Assembly: GCA_006503475.1 (NCBI GenBank)
Contig: RSEH01000098.1
Location: forward strand, 92,146-156,145
Length of the DNA stretch: 64,000 nt
Reading direction: 5' to 3'
Origin: Stentor roeselii
Taxonomy: Eukaryota > Ciliophora > Heterotrichea > Heterotrichida > Stentoridae
The position numbers and the translations under genes are program-made. Within the stretch, counting starts at the first letter, position 1; each line of letters begins with the position of its first letter. Below are positions 19,410 through 28,564 of the stretch, in pieces. Under the pieces are notes generated by a model. The model searched no databases, was not told the origin of the DNA, and was given only the letters and a program-made list of their open reading frames with translations.

Positions 19410-20738
19410 CTACTTCTTCTTGTAACTCTTTTCACGGCTTTTCAGCCAGTCTGACTTTTCCCTGAGAAACTCTTCCTTTTCTCGGTCGAACAACTGACGC
19501 TCGTTGCTTAGCTTGTTCAGTGTCAAGTTGACTTTATCAATTAATTCCTTTGCTCCAGGGAGTTTTATCACTCCAGGTTGAGAGATGAAGTCTTTTAGTC
19601 CTTTTTCGTTGGGTTCTTTGAAACCTTTAGGAATCGGTGCGTCATTTTCAGTGGTTTTTGTTTCTTTTATTTCAATTTTAACGACTTTTTCATCTGGTTT
19701 TTCTTTTGAAGAAGGAGGTTTGATAAGTGAAAGGTTTTTATTTGCGGCTTGGATCAATTCGTGTCTCATTATTTTTTCATCTCTTTTTACTTCTTTTTTG
19801 ATGGAGTTCATCATGGAGCTCATCAAACGTGTTGCTTTAGATGACTCAGAAATCGCGATTTCTCCTCGAATTGTTGCAAGTTTTCCTTTTAATGACTCGA
19901 TTTTGATATCCAGCTCTAAAACTTCAGCTCCGACTGAAGAAGACTTCAGGTCTTCCAAACGACGGACTTCATTTTGAAGGTTTTTTAACTGGTCCTGTTT
20001 GGTAAAGTTTTGAGTGTCTTTCGACTCTTCTTGAAACATCTTCGAAGGCAATGCAGGGCTGATATCATCAGGTAAATGAGAAAAAGACGAGTGACGACTG
20101 TGAACGACTTCTCTTTTCTGTCCTTTTTTCTCAGATTCCCATTCATTTTTAATGCGGTCCATCCAAAGTCGTTGATTTCTAAGGTCGTTTTCTTTACTAT
20201 TGACTATTTTCTCCTTTTCTCCCAGGAGCTTTTCTTTAAGTTTCAGTTTTTCAATGGCCTCGTAAACTTCTTTTCGCTTTAACATGTAATCTTCTTGCAT
20301 CGAGTCCAGCATCTCGAGTTTCTCTTCAAATTTTTTCCGTTCTCTTTCATTTTGCTCGTTTTTCTGCATCTTTACCTGAAGCCAGACCTCTTTTCGGATA
20401 CGGTTCAAGTCGTGCCCGCATCGTTCTTTTGTCTCTACGTGGCTTGTTCGACGCTTCTCTTCGCTGAACAGGTCTTCGATGATCATCTGTTGTCTGTCAA
20501 GAGTTTGAAGTAGTTTTTCTATGGTCCCGTCGTAGTTTATTACTTCTTCTGACGAGTCGCTGGAAGACTCGCCAAAGATGTCTGAAGTGATCATTGAAAC
20601 GCGTGAAGGGTTTCGAGAACAGCTGCTTATCTCGATTTCTTTCATCATCACTTCTAATGCCAGGTTCAAACGATCGATTTGGTTTGAAATCGCTTCTGAG
20701 GACTGGCTTAAGTCATTAGAATCGTTACTGGACTGCAT
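19410..20738 (-). CDS. Coiled-coil protein, unknown
   Basis: 442 aa. An acidic, Ser-rich N-terminus (1-75) precedes coiled coils at about 80-205 and 245-300; a Pro/Lys-rich linker follows, then a terminal helix with a basic end (YKKK). A possible distant relative is the protein at 23154..24611: both begin with a short helix containing a xxDRL/xxQIDRL motif, followed by SRxSxI and an acidic block. No catalytic motif is visible. Confidence 0.83.
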   Translation of the reverse strand: MQSSNDSNDLSQSSEAISNQIDRLNLALEVMMKEIEISSCSRNPSRVSMITSDIFGESSSDSSEEVINYDGTIEKLLQTLDRQQMIIEDLFSEEKRRTSHVETKERCGHDLNRIRKEVWLQVKMQKNEQNERERKKFEEKLEMLDSMQEDYMLKRKEVYEAIEKLKLKEKLLGEKEKIVNSKENDLRNQRLWMDRIKNEWESEKKGQKREVVHSRHSSFSHLPDDISPALPSKMFQEESKDTQNFTKQDQLKNLQNEVRRLEDLKSSSVGAEVLELDIKIESLKGKLATIRGEIAISESSKATRLMSSMMNSIKKEVKRDEKIMRHELIQAANKNLSLIKPPSSKEKPDEKVVKIEIKETKTTENDAPIPKGFKEPNEKGLKDFISQPGVIKLPGAKELIDKVNLTLNKLSNERQLFDREKEEFLREKSDWLKSREKSYKKK

Positions 20739-21161
20739 TAATTATGGATACGTTTTGAAAAGTCAGAGGGTTTAAAATTTTAAATTTGAATAAGTACTTA
20801 TTGATTTTTGAAAAAGATTGAATATGTTTAAATAACATTGAATATGTATAAATAAGGGATTAAGAAGATAGTTTTGAAGTTAAGATGAAATAAATAGATC
20901 TTGGATACTTGATTCAAAATGAGAACAGGAGAAGGATGAATGGTTTTTGGGTAGTTTCCAGGTTTTTGTCACTTGTTTCGAAGAAGCTGATTTTTTCAGT
21001 ATTAAAAATTTAAAAATTTTCTGGAAAACTTTGATTTTCAAAGAGTTTCTCTAAAAACTTAGTCAAATCGATGAAGATGAAAAGCTCTAATAAGTCACTT
21101 ACATAAAAATATAATAGTTCGCTAAATTTTTCTAAATATCTTTTCAATATGCACCATAAAA
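20739..21161. other. Divergent intergenic region (423 bp)
   Basis: Lies between the divergent starts of the coiled-coil and C2H2 genes and must hold both promoters unless they lie inside genes. It is A/T-rich with a G/T-biased middle. The repeated phrase gaatatg...aaata at 20820-20850 (two copies about 20 bp apart) is the only repetition seen. No open frame of note. Confidence 0.5.
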
Positions 21162-21494
21162 ATGGATGTATTGGGATTATTCGTAAACCGGCTCTACTGT
21201 TGTCCCTTTGAGGACTGTGGCCGGGAATACCAAAGCAAGTTTAACTTGAAAAAACATGTTCAAACTTGGCATTTGAACTTAATTTCATTTTCCTGCAACA
21301 TCTGCAAAAAGAAGTTCGTAAGCAAGCAGAATCTACGTGAACATACTTTCATTCACAATGATAAAAAACCCTTTCGCTGCACCTTCTGTGGAAAAAAATT
21401 CCGTCAGTCAAGCCAGCTGTGTCTCCACAAAAGGTCTCACAAGAAAAACTATGCAGAAAGTTGCAGATTCCTTCAGAGTATAAACGAGCTATAA
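21162..21494 (+). CDS. Three-finger C2H2 zinc-finger protein
   Basis: 110 aa. Three consecutive C2H2 fingers follow a short leader: CPFEDCGREY...H-x4-H (about 14-36), CNICKKKF...H-x3-H (about 45-65) and CTFCGKKF...H-x3-H (about 73-93). The second and third are joined by a canonical linker like TGEKPF (NDKKPF). Such arrays usually bind DNA, so this may be a small transcription factor, though RNA binding is possible. The start context is AAAAATG. Confidence 0.9.
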   Translation: MDVLGLFVNRLYCCPFEDCGREYQSKFNLKKHVQTWHLNLISFSCNICKKKFVSKQNLREHTFIHNDKKPFRCTFCGKKFRQSSQLCLHKRSHKKNYAESCRFLQSINEL

Positions 21495-21696
21495 TCCTTA
21501 CTAATTAAAGATAATAGCTAAACTAACACCTTAATTTCTATTCAGATAGAAAATTCTAGAAATCAATAAATTCAGGTCTTTTTTCAAGGAAAAATAAAAT
21601 ATTTTAAACGGCTAAAAAAAACATTTTTGAAGAAAATGTATTTTTGAGAAAGTTTTAGATTTTCAGTAAGTTTTTATCAACTTCGTCTTTTAATAA

Positions 21697-22656
21697 ATGG
21701 AATCTCACATTCTTAATCGAATAAACAAGTTAAAGCAAGACCTTCACCAAGTTTCAACTCCAGTGGCCAACAAGTCAGACAACCTCGAAGCATATCTTTC
21801 CCAATCTTTTAAAAACCCTTCTCCAGACCCTCAGGTGGTATCTTCTAATCCTCACCTCAAACAATTACTAGAAGAGAAGTCCGCGCGAATCTCCGAGTTA
21901 GAAGACGAGCTGACCTTCTTGCGTGAGTCTTCAAAACTCAAAGAACAAGACCTGGTCTCTAAATACGAAAGCGCGATAGACTCAATAAAAAACAACTGTG
22001 AAAGTCTCTTAAAGTTTTATGAGAGTCAAATGGAAAAGTTCAAACTTCTCTCAACTCAAAAAGACGTCGATGAAATCCTGGAAAACATGAAAATCTTAGA
22101 AGAAGAAAACGAAAAACTTAGAAATGATTTGAAAAACCTGCAAAATTCTCATAAAAAGGAAAAAATTCTTTGGGAACAAGAAATTTCTTCAGTTCGCAGC
22201 AAAAATCGAGGAAAAAATGAGGAAGACTTGCAGGACCTTGATGAAATGCAAGAACTTCAAGAGTTGCAGAGGATTAAAGATAAGTTAAAGAAAGAAATCG
22301 CGAATTTGGAAAGGACGAAAAATGAGGAATATTATGGAATGGTCGAGGATTTTGAAGAAAAACATTCAGAAGCTGTGAGAATGGCGCAGAAATGGGAATC
22401 GATGCATGATAAGCTGGTCTTTAGGATAGTTACTGAGTTAAGGAATCTGAAAATCGAGATTTTTGAGGTGAAAAATGAAATTTTAGTGAATTTTGAAGAC
22501 TCGCTTACCTGTGCAAGCTCTATTATTTCAAGGATTTATAAAAAGTTCAGGCTTGTAACTTGCATTTAGATTTTAGATAACAAGGACAGGGTCCTCAAGG
22601 AAGTCGTGAAGGACAACCACAAGTTAAGAAATTCCAGGAAAAAAAAAACTGGATGA
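21697..22656 (+). CDS. Coiled-coil protein with one 15-nt intron
   Basis: Coding is join(21697..22554,22570..22656), 314 aa. Unspliced, the frame ends at the TAG that closes the intron gtaacttgcatttag; removing it adds 28 residues (starting ILDNKDRVLKEVV) of the same charged helical character and ends in TGA. Residues about 50-250 form a long coiled coil rich in Lys, Glu and Leu. No enzymatic domain is seen. The spliced end lies 25 bp from the convergent membrane-protein stop. Confidence 0.83.
22555..22569 (+). other. 15-nt intron
   Basis: gtaacttgcatttag. Phase 0, GT...AG, A at position 10. Its last three bases are an in-frame TAG, so retention truncates the protein. Confidence 0.82.
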
Positions 22657-22681
22657 ATTGTGAATAATTAGAATTAATCCA

Positions 22682-23149
22682 TTACTTACTTAAACTCTTC
22701 CAGATTACCACATGACTGCTGAATACTTCACTTTGAAATGTTGAGATACTTGTCTTAAAGGTTTTTATTGAGTTTTCTAGTTCTGATAGCTCTGAATTCA
22801 ATGAAGGGGTTATTGAAGGAAATGCGATTTCAGGGTATTGAGATAATATTGAGATATTTTCTGAAGATTTTTGAATCATAGGTGATAATTTTACAAAGAA
22901 ACTTCTAAATTTCCACCGAAATAAAAAAAAAACAACACCCAAAGCCAATAAATACCCAATTCCATAAACCTGAGCCACATCCTTGAAATTTTTCTGAAAA
23001 TTCTCAGCAACAGCAATAAAACAATTCACGATTTCTTCCAATTTCAAAACAATCACAGAATAAAAGTCCTGAGGAGTCTCTTGAACCTTAACAAATCCTT
23101 TTCTCGGAAAAGCGAAAGCAGTCTGTAAAAAAAAAACAAAAAGAATCAT
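22682..23149 (-). CDS. Secreted/type I membrane protein, unknown
   Basis: 155 aa. The N-terminus MILFVFFLQTAFAFPRK is a clear signal peptide, probably cleaved near residue 14. A lumenal stretch with a helix follows (about 15-60), then one membrane span at about 62-80 (GIGYLLALGVVFFLF) and a basic stop-transfer RWKFR. The cytosolic tail is helical and Ser-rich. The start is well fixed by the signal peptide, which puts it 4 bp from the start of the divergent gene at 23154. Family not recognised. Confidence 0.8.
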   Translation of the reverse strand: MILFVFFLQTAFAFPRKGFVKVQETPQDFYSVIVLKLEEIVNCFIAVAENFQKNFKDVAQVYGIGYLLALGVVFFLFRWKFRSFFVKLSPMIQKSSENISILSQYPEIAFPSITPSLNSELSELENSIKTFKTSISTFQSEVFSSHVVIWKSLSK

Positions 23150-23153
23150 ATAA
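23150..23153. promoter_or_regulatory. 4-bp spacer between divergent start codons
   Basis: The sequence CAT-ATAA-ATG leaves four bases between two oppositely directed start codons. Core promoter elements of each gene must lie inside the other gene's coding sequence, or the two transcripts must overlap. The spacing is read directly; the promoter inference is not tested. Confidence 0.55.
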
Positions 23154-24611
23154 ATGTCTCAAAACACTGAAACAGTCTCAGACCGCCTGGACCATCTGAC
23201 TTCAATTTTGAATCAATTCATGTCAGACATGGACGACCCTCGTACACACGCTTCTCGTTTGTCAGTCATTTCTTCAGTTCACCAGTCATTTTGCGACGGT
23301 TCAGTCCTGGCAACAGAAGACGACGAGGACTTCGAAGTTCCTTATATTCCAAGCGAAGTTTTCAGTAAGATCGAGGAATTTTTAACTGAAATCGACAGAT
23401 TGAATATGAAGGCTGAGGACTATAGAGCACAGTTGATGAGATGGGAAGAAAAAGAAGTTGAGATCTTTTTGTCTATGAATCAAATAAAAAATCTTCATAG
23501 AAGACTGGGAGAAGTCATTGCAAGTAAAAATGAAGAGACGGTCTTTAGGCTTAATCGAAATTCTCTTGTTAACTGCGACTTTTGCCTTACTTGCTGTGAC
23601 CTTCCTGAAAGGCTTACTTCACTGGAAGTTGAATGCCAGAAGTTAAAATCTGAATCACATGACTTTTTAAGCCAAATCATCCAAGATCACCATTCTTCTT
23701 CAGAACCTCGAGAAAATTCATCAAATTCTGAAAATATTTCAATTCCAACTGAAACTCGAGAACTTTTCTTGAAATCAATTGAATTACATAAAGAGTCAAT
23801 TAAACTAAAACATAAAGAACTTGAACTTGACAAGCAACGAGAAGACCTTGGGTCTCTCATGATCAAAGCAGAGGTACTCATCGCTGAGTACCAAGAAAAA
23901 AATGAAGAAATTCTAAGAGTAAAGCGCAGAGAAACCCATAAAAAACACCCGAGTCAAGATGTGACCAGGACTCGAACTCCTGTGCCTTTAGGTACTTTAT
24001 CTACAAGTTGCTTTATCATGGATTTGCTTAATACTCGCACTGAAATTCACACGAAACTCATGAATATGGAAAAAATTATTAAAGAAAAGTATAAAAAAAA
24101 TAAACAAACTGCAAAAATTGAGAATCTTGAAAATTTTCTTGATGATTATCGACAGAAGGATGCAACTTTTCAGAAAAATTTAGAAAATATTAGAAATGTG
24201 CAGCAAAAGGAAAGGTTTTTAATGGCGTATCTTAAAGAATCTCGTGATTTTTTGCAGCAGATTATTGAGGAATTGCAGAAATATGAAAGGTTTTTAGTTG
24301 ATAACTGGATTAAAGCGAATGGAAAACCTTCTGGAATCGATGCTGCGAAAAAAGCGTCTTCGATGTTTTTTCAGAAACTTATGGAGTTTAAGAAGAAAAG
24401 TGAAATTCTTGATGAAAAGTACCTCAGGATTGTCAAGATTAGAGATATTGTTAAGAAGGAAAATGAAAAACTTCAGAATAATAGGAAAAAAATACTTGCT
24501 GAAAGAAATAATCTTCAGAAACAGCAGATGAAAATAGAGAATTATTACAAATCACTTACTAGTCTTAATTCTACACATGGACCGTCATTGATTAAATATA
24601 TCGCTGACTAA
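23154..24611 (+). CDS. Coiled-coil protein, unknown
   Basis: 485 aa. A helical acidic N-terminus (MSQNTETVSDRLDHLTSILN) leads into a Ser-rich segment, then alternating coiled coils at about 75-125, 200-265 and 290-475. A Cys cluster CDFCLTCCDL at about 142-151 could bind a metal or form disulfides. N-terminal layout is reminiscent of the protein encoded at 19410..20738. The start context is TATAAATG, 4 bp from the divergent start. Confidence 0.84.
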   Translation: MSQNTETVSDRLDHLTSILNQFMSDMDDPRTHASRLSVISSVHQSFCDGSVLATEDDEDFEVPYIPSEVFSKIEEFLTEIDRLNMKAEDYRAQLMRWEEKEVEIFLSMNQIKNLHRRLGEVIASKNEETVFRLNRNSLVNCDFCLTCCDLPERLTSLEVECQKLKSESHDFLSQIIQDHHSSSEPRENSSNSENISIPTETRELFLKSIELHKESIKLKHKELELDKQREDLGSLMIKAEVLIAEYQEKNEEILRVKRRETHKKHPSQDVTRTRTPVPLGTLSTSCFIMDLLNTRTEIHTKLMNMEKIIKEKYKKNKQTAKIENLENFLDDYRQKDATFQKNLENIRNVQQKERFLMAYLKESRDFLQQIIEELQKYERFLVDNWIKANGKPSGIDAAKKASSMFFQKLMEFKKKSEILDEKYLRIVKIRDIVKKENEKLQNNRKKILAERNNLQKQQMKIENYYKSLTSLNSTHGPSLIKYIAD

Positions 24612-25241
24612 TGTTTAGTAATTAATAATTCAGATTGTCCTGAAAATTTAGTTTTACTGAATTATTTTAATTAATAATATAAGATTACAATCGATTAGAG
24701 ATACGGTTCAGATGTAAGTTTTATATTTTTATAATTGATCTTATCATCATTTTGATAAATACATGTTTGTGAAGTTGGTTACAGTTCTTATCGTTAGCTA
24801 ATGATTGTAACTTCTAATAATAAATCTTTGTAAATAAGCATATAATTTTCAACATTAATCTTTAAACAAATTATATCTAAATTTATTAAAATTATGTTAA
24901 AATCTCTAAATAAGCAAAATTGAAAGATTCACTCAAATTACTTCTTGAATATTGACTCTAATTTTTATTTGATATGAACTCTCTTATTTATAATGCTTTA
25001 AGAGTATATCAAACCAATCAAAAATATAAGATGAATTAATATAATTTAATATATACAAGCTTTACTTGAATTTTGAATATTTTATCCAAAAAATAATTCA
25101 CCATAAAAATCTTCTACTTATTGTAAGATTCGCTGCATGTTTAAACCTGAAATGTAAGTTTATAAAATCCAGGATAGATCTAATAAAAAAATCATCAATT
25201 CCCATTCAAACCTCCGTATCATTTCCAGTAATAAAAAAAAA
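24612..25241. other. AT-rich intergenic spacer (630 bp)
   Basis: Between two + strand genes. Very A/T-rich throughout, with only low-complexity open frames. No repeat, RNA gene or obvious motif found. Confidence 0.6.
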
Positions 25242-26399
25242 ATGCAAGAAATAATAACCCAAATCGTAGAAACCCGACAAGCAACAGCTTTCCTTTCCGA
25301 AGCAATCGTGTTAAAATCCCGTCAACTAAAAGACCTCTCCGAAAAAATCTCATCATGCCAAGAGAAACTCGACAACTACACCCGGGAAATTTCAAGTTTG
25401 CTGAAATCAATCGACGAGTTGATATCTGAAAAGAACAGCTACAGGGCAGCTCTTGAGTGCAACAAGGAAAACGCAGAAGAATTCAGGTCTCCAGACCAGT
25501 TCCTTGATATCAAAACTGATAATGACGGAATCGATGTATGGGCAAAGCTTCTGGCAGAATCAGATTCGCCTGGATGGCTTAAAAAAATCAGAAGTTTAAG
25601 TCGAAGATGTCTGCCGACTAGAATTCGAGGAGAACTTTGGGGAAGACTTATTGGAAATCAGATGAATCTTACACCGAAACTTTTCGCAACTCTGCTTGAA
25701 ATGGCTAGAGGATGTAATAAAAGTCAGCAGGAGGAAAATGGAACTATTTTAATTCCGATGGACTTGAGACGCACTTTAGCGGCTTTGCAGGTTTTTCAAG
25801 AGAAACAACCTTTGCATAGTGCTTTGTCTGATTTGTTACAGGCATTTGCGGTAAGTTTTAAGTAGGTCTTCCGACCCGACATCGGCTACGTGCAAGGAAT
25901 GGCATATCTAGGAGCAGTATTCCTACTGCATCAAAGTACATACGCAGCCTTTGTATCCTTCACAAACCTGATTTTCCGATCAGAAATCCTAAGAACCTTC
26001 TACTCATTCGACGTTCCAGGAATGCAAAAGTACTACAAAGTCTTCCAATTTTACATGAAGCGAAAAATCCCAAGTGTTTTAAACAAATTCGAAGAACTAG
26101 GAATAACACCCGACATGTTTTTACTAGAATGGGTATACACGTTATTCTCTCGTTATTTCGACATCGACAACGTGAGTCGAATAATAAGCAGCTACTTGTT
26201 AAGCGACGATTCTTTTATTTTCAGATTTGGGCTTGCAATTTTGATAAGCATTGAAAAAAAGGTGAACAAAGACAACATGGACGAGGTGGCGAGTGTGATA
26301 AATAATTTGATGCAGAACATTGAGTACTCGAGTGTAATTAAAGCTTATGAAGGCCTGAAGATAACTGAGCATGATATGAATAGAATAAGAGCGAGTTAG
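25242..26399 (+). CDS. TBC-domain Rab GTPase-activating protein
   Basis: Coding is join(25242..25850,25866..26399), 380 aa. An N-terminal coiled coil (about 1-70) precedes a TBC domain at about 110-340. The arginine finger is in IPMDLRR (I171, D174, R177) and the glutamine finger in GYVQGM (Gln213), immediately after the intron. Both catalytic residues are present, so the protein should stimulate GTP hydrolysis by a Rab, acting on membrane traffic. Removing the 15-nt intron joins the two halves in frame through the conserved R-x-DIGYVQGM motif, which confirms the splice. Confidence 0.92.
25851..25865 (+). other. 15-nt intron
   Basis: gtaagttttaagtag. Phase 0, between codons for Ala203 and Val204 of the TBC protein; A at position 10; ends in an in-frame TAG. 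The conserved TBC motif continues directly across it. Confidence 0.93.
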
Positions 26400-26407
26400 T
26401 TTTTATG

Positions 26408-27985
26408 TTATAAAATTATAAATGTCGTTGTTGGGCGACTTAACTTGAAATACTTGTAGTATCTTTTGTGTAGAGCGCAGTGGATTACTACTCGGTTACC
26501 TTCTTTTTTTATTTCTTTGTCTAGCAGGTGGCCGTCTAGAAGGTCTAAAAAATGATGGTGCGCTCGGATTGTTTTGAACTCAGGGTAACTGAATCGCTCG
26601 AAAAACTTTGGAAAACTTAGAGTGTCTCGAAAGCTTTTGAACTCCACGAAGAGCTCTTCTAGGTCGTTTAGGAATTTTTTTAATATTTCGCAGTTGTTTT
26701 CTTTTCTTAGTTGAGGGATTATTATTAGATATGGAGTTTCGTAGTACTCGTAAGAAGCTACTGGCACTCCGGATACTGTTAAATGAGTCCATGGTCGAGC
26801 TTGGTCAAAGATTATTTCTTCAGGATCACTCGAAACTTCATCTAACCCATGACAAGTAATGACCAAACAATTACTCTGAGGGTTCGAAATTTCAAAATCA
26901 TAATAAATCTGCGAGTAATCCAAAAACTTGCTACATCTAAAAGTAACTCCAGAGTGTTCATTAATAAAATACAATCCAGAAACCTGCATTTTTTTCGATT
27001 CAATCACAGTCAAAAGCCAGTCCTTAAGTCTTTTTTCCTGCACAACAATCACGATTTGAAAAAATGTCGAAAGTTTCCTCAAAGTTTTCCAAGTTCCTTT
27101 TTTTTTAAGTTTAACTGGTTTACAAGTAGCGAAAGTTCCTTCTAAATAAACAATGATAATATTTTTAAAGCTCTGGGCTTTCTGAGGGAAAAAAAAGATT
27201 CGATATAAAGTCTTGACCACTCTTTTCACTTCTCTTAAAAAAGGCAGAGACTCTCGAATTTCCTCAAAAGTCGCTTGGGTAGAACTGGTCTTTAAAAAAC
27301 TCAAACATTTGCAATGAGGACCTGTCTGAAGTCTTTTCAACTTGGTCTTAAGGGAAACTTTAGGAAGAGTCTTCATGCGTGTCAGGTTTTTTATGTTTTT
27401 TGAGAAATAAGGGTAACTAATTGAGTTTTGCTCGATATTTTCTTCGAAAAGAAGACGAAAAGGTGAAAAATTTGAAGTTTTTTTTAGGTTTCCATAAAAA
27501 AAAGGGTCTTCAATCTGATCTTTATTAAGTTTTGCAGATACGAATTGAGGGTCATTTGTATTTGCTCTATTTTGTAGTTGTTTTAAGCTATTTTCCAAGT
27601 TTTGACCTTTAAGAAAAGTTCTAGAAAGTCCTTGAAACCTTTTCTGCAGAATAACATTTTGATTTTTCAATGTTTCCTCGATTTTTCCTGAAGATTTCAA
27701 AGAAATAGCCTGGCTTTTCAACACAAAAGGTACGATTTTATTAGTTTCAGGAGTAGCAAGGGGTAACTTGATACTAATAAAAGACCTAGAAGCTTCATTT
27801 TTCGGTTCAGAGGTCTCAAGTCGATGTCTGCACTCGATCTGGTCATTAAGAGACCCAAGTCGAGCAGGAGGTCTAAACTTGCAAGCAGAGAACTCTTTCC
27901 GAAGTTGTTTAATTTGAGGAATAGTGACTCCAGGGAAAACAGCTGCTTAACAAGTACTTGGTTTGAGCAGGTTGTTAGAAGTCAT
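26408..27985 (-). CDS. HAD/FCP1-like protein with altered catalytic motif
   Basis: Coding is complement(join(26408..27942,27958..27985)), 520 aa, starting MTSNNLLKPT. The first exon is 28 nt; the intron was found because the upstream frame is open except for one TAA. The C-terminal half (about 265-480) resembles the NIF/FCP1 phosphatase fold: a strand IIIVYLEGTF in the DxDGT position, then a central strand-helix pattern and a late RPWTHL segment. The two catalytic Asp are replaced (Tyr and Glu), so it is probably a pseudo-phosphatase or has another role. The N-terminal part is basic and disordered. Stop lies 8 bp from the TBC stop. Confidence 0.72.
27943..27957 (-). other. 15-nt intron
   Basis: On the minus strand: gtacttgttaagcag. 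Phase 1, splitting a Thr codon (A/CT). A at position 10. Retention would put TAA in frame after 12 codons. Removing it joins the ATG at 27985 to the long downstream frame. Confidence 0.8.
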
Positions 27986-28020
27986 TATAAATTCTTATAA
28001 CTCTCATAATTGAGTATCGA

Positions 28021-28530
28021 TTATCTATCTAGTCTGTAGCCCCTTCCTTCAAAAGCAGCGCGGTTGTTACTTCCACTATTGTTAGAACTCGCTCTTGGTG
28101 GTTCTATCAGTCCAGCGTTCATCCCGTTTTCAATGAAAGCAGCTTTGACTTCTCGATAAAACAAGAAACAATAAAAAGTTGACAATAGGAAAAGCGGGAC
28201 CTTGAACATGGGGATCACGTCTTTTCTATGCACCAGGTCATGTTGATACAAGTAAGCCGTGATGAACATGCCGATATAGTAGCTTCCGTTTACCAGCTCT
28301 AAAAAGGCAAGCAAGATATAAACAGTGCACATACAAACATTAAAACTTTTCACTGTGCAATAAAGCAAAAGTCCTTCAACAATCAAAGAAAATCCACTAG
28401 AAGTATTTCCGACTAACAAAAGAACACCCAGAACGGCTTGCCCGATAGCTAAAATCGTTAAAATTTTCTGAATCTTCGCAAGATGCCCAGTTGCAAAAGC
28501 CTCAAGTCCAGTCGGCAGAAACAAATTCAT
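28021..28530 (-). CDS. Small four-TM membrane protein, unknown
   Basis: 169 aa starting MNLFLPTGLE (context TATAATG); the longer open frame upstream overlaps the next gene's 3' end and is not needed. Hydrophobic segments at about 20-45, 48-65, 70-95 and 105-130 (with loops of a few residues) predict about four spans. The C-terminus is hydrophilic with Asn/Ser and Arg. I do not recognise the family. The next gene upstream on the same strand ends 34 bp before its ATG. Confidence 0.72.
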   Translation of the reverse strand: MNLFLPTGLEAFATGHLAKIQKILTILAIGQAVLGVLLLVGNTSSGFSLIVEGLLLYCTVKSFNVCMCTVYILLAFLELVNGSYYIGMFITAYLYQHDLVHRKDVIPMFKVPLFLLSTFYCFLFYREVKAAFIENGMNAGLIEPPRASSNNSGSNNRAAFEGRGYRLDR

Positions 28531-28564
28531 TATAACTAATTGAAAATTTAATATATTAACTAGT

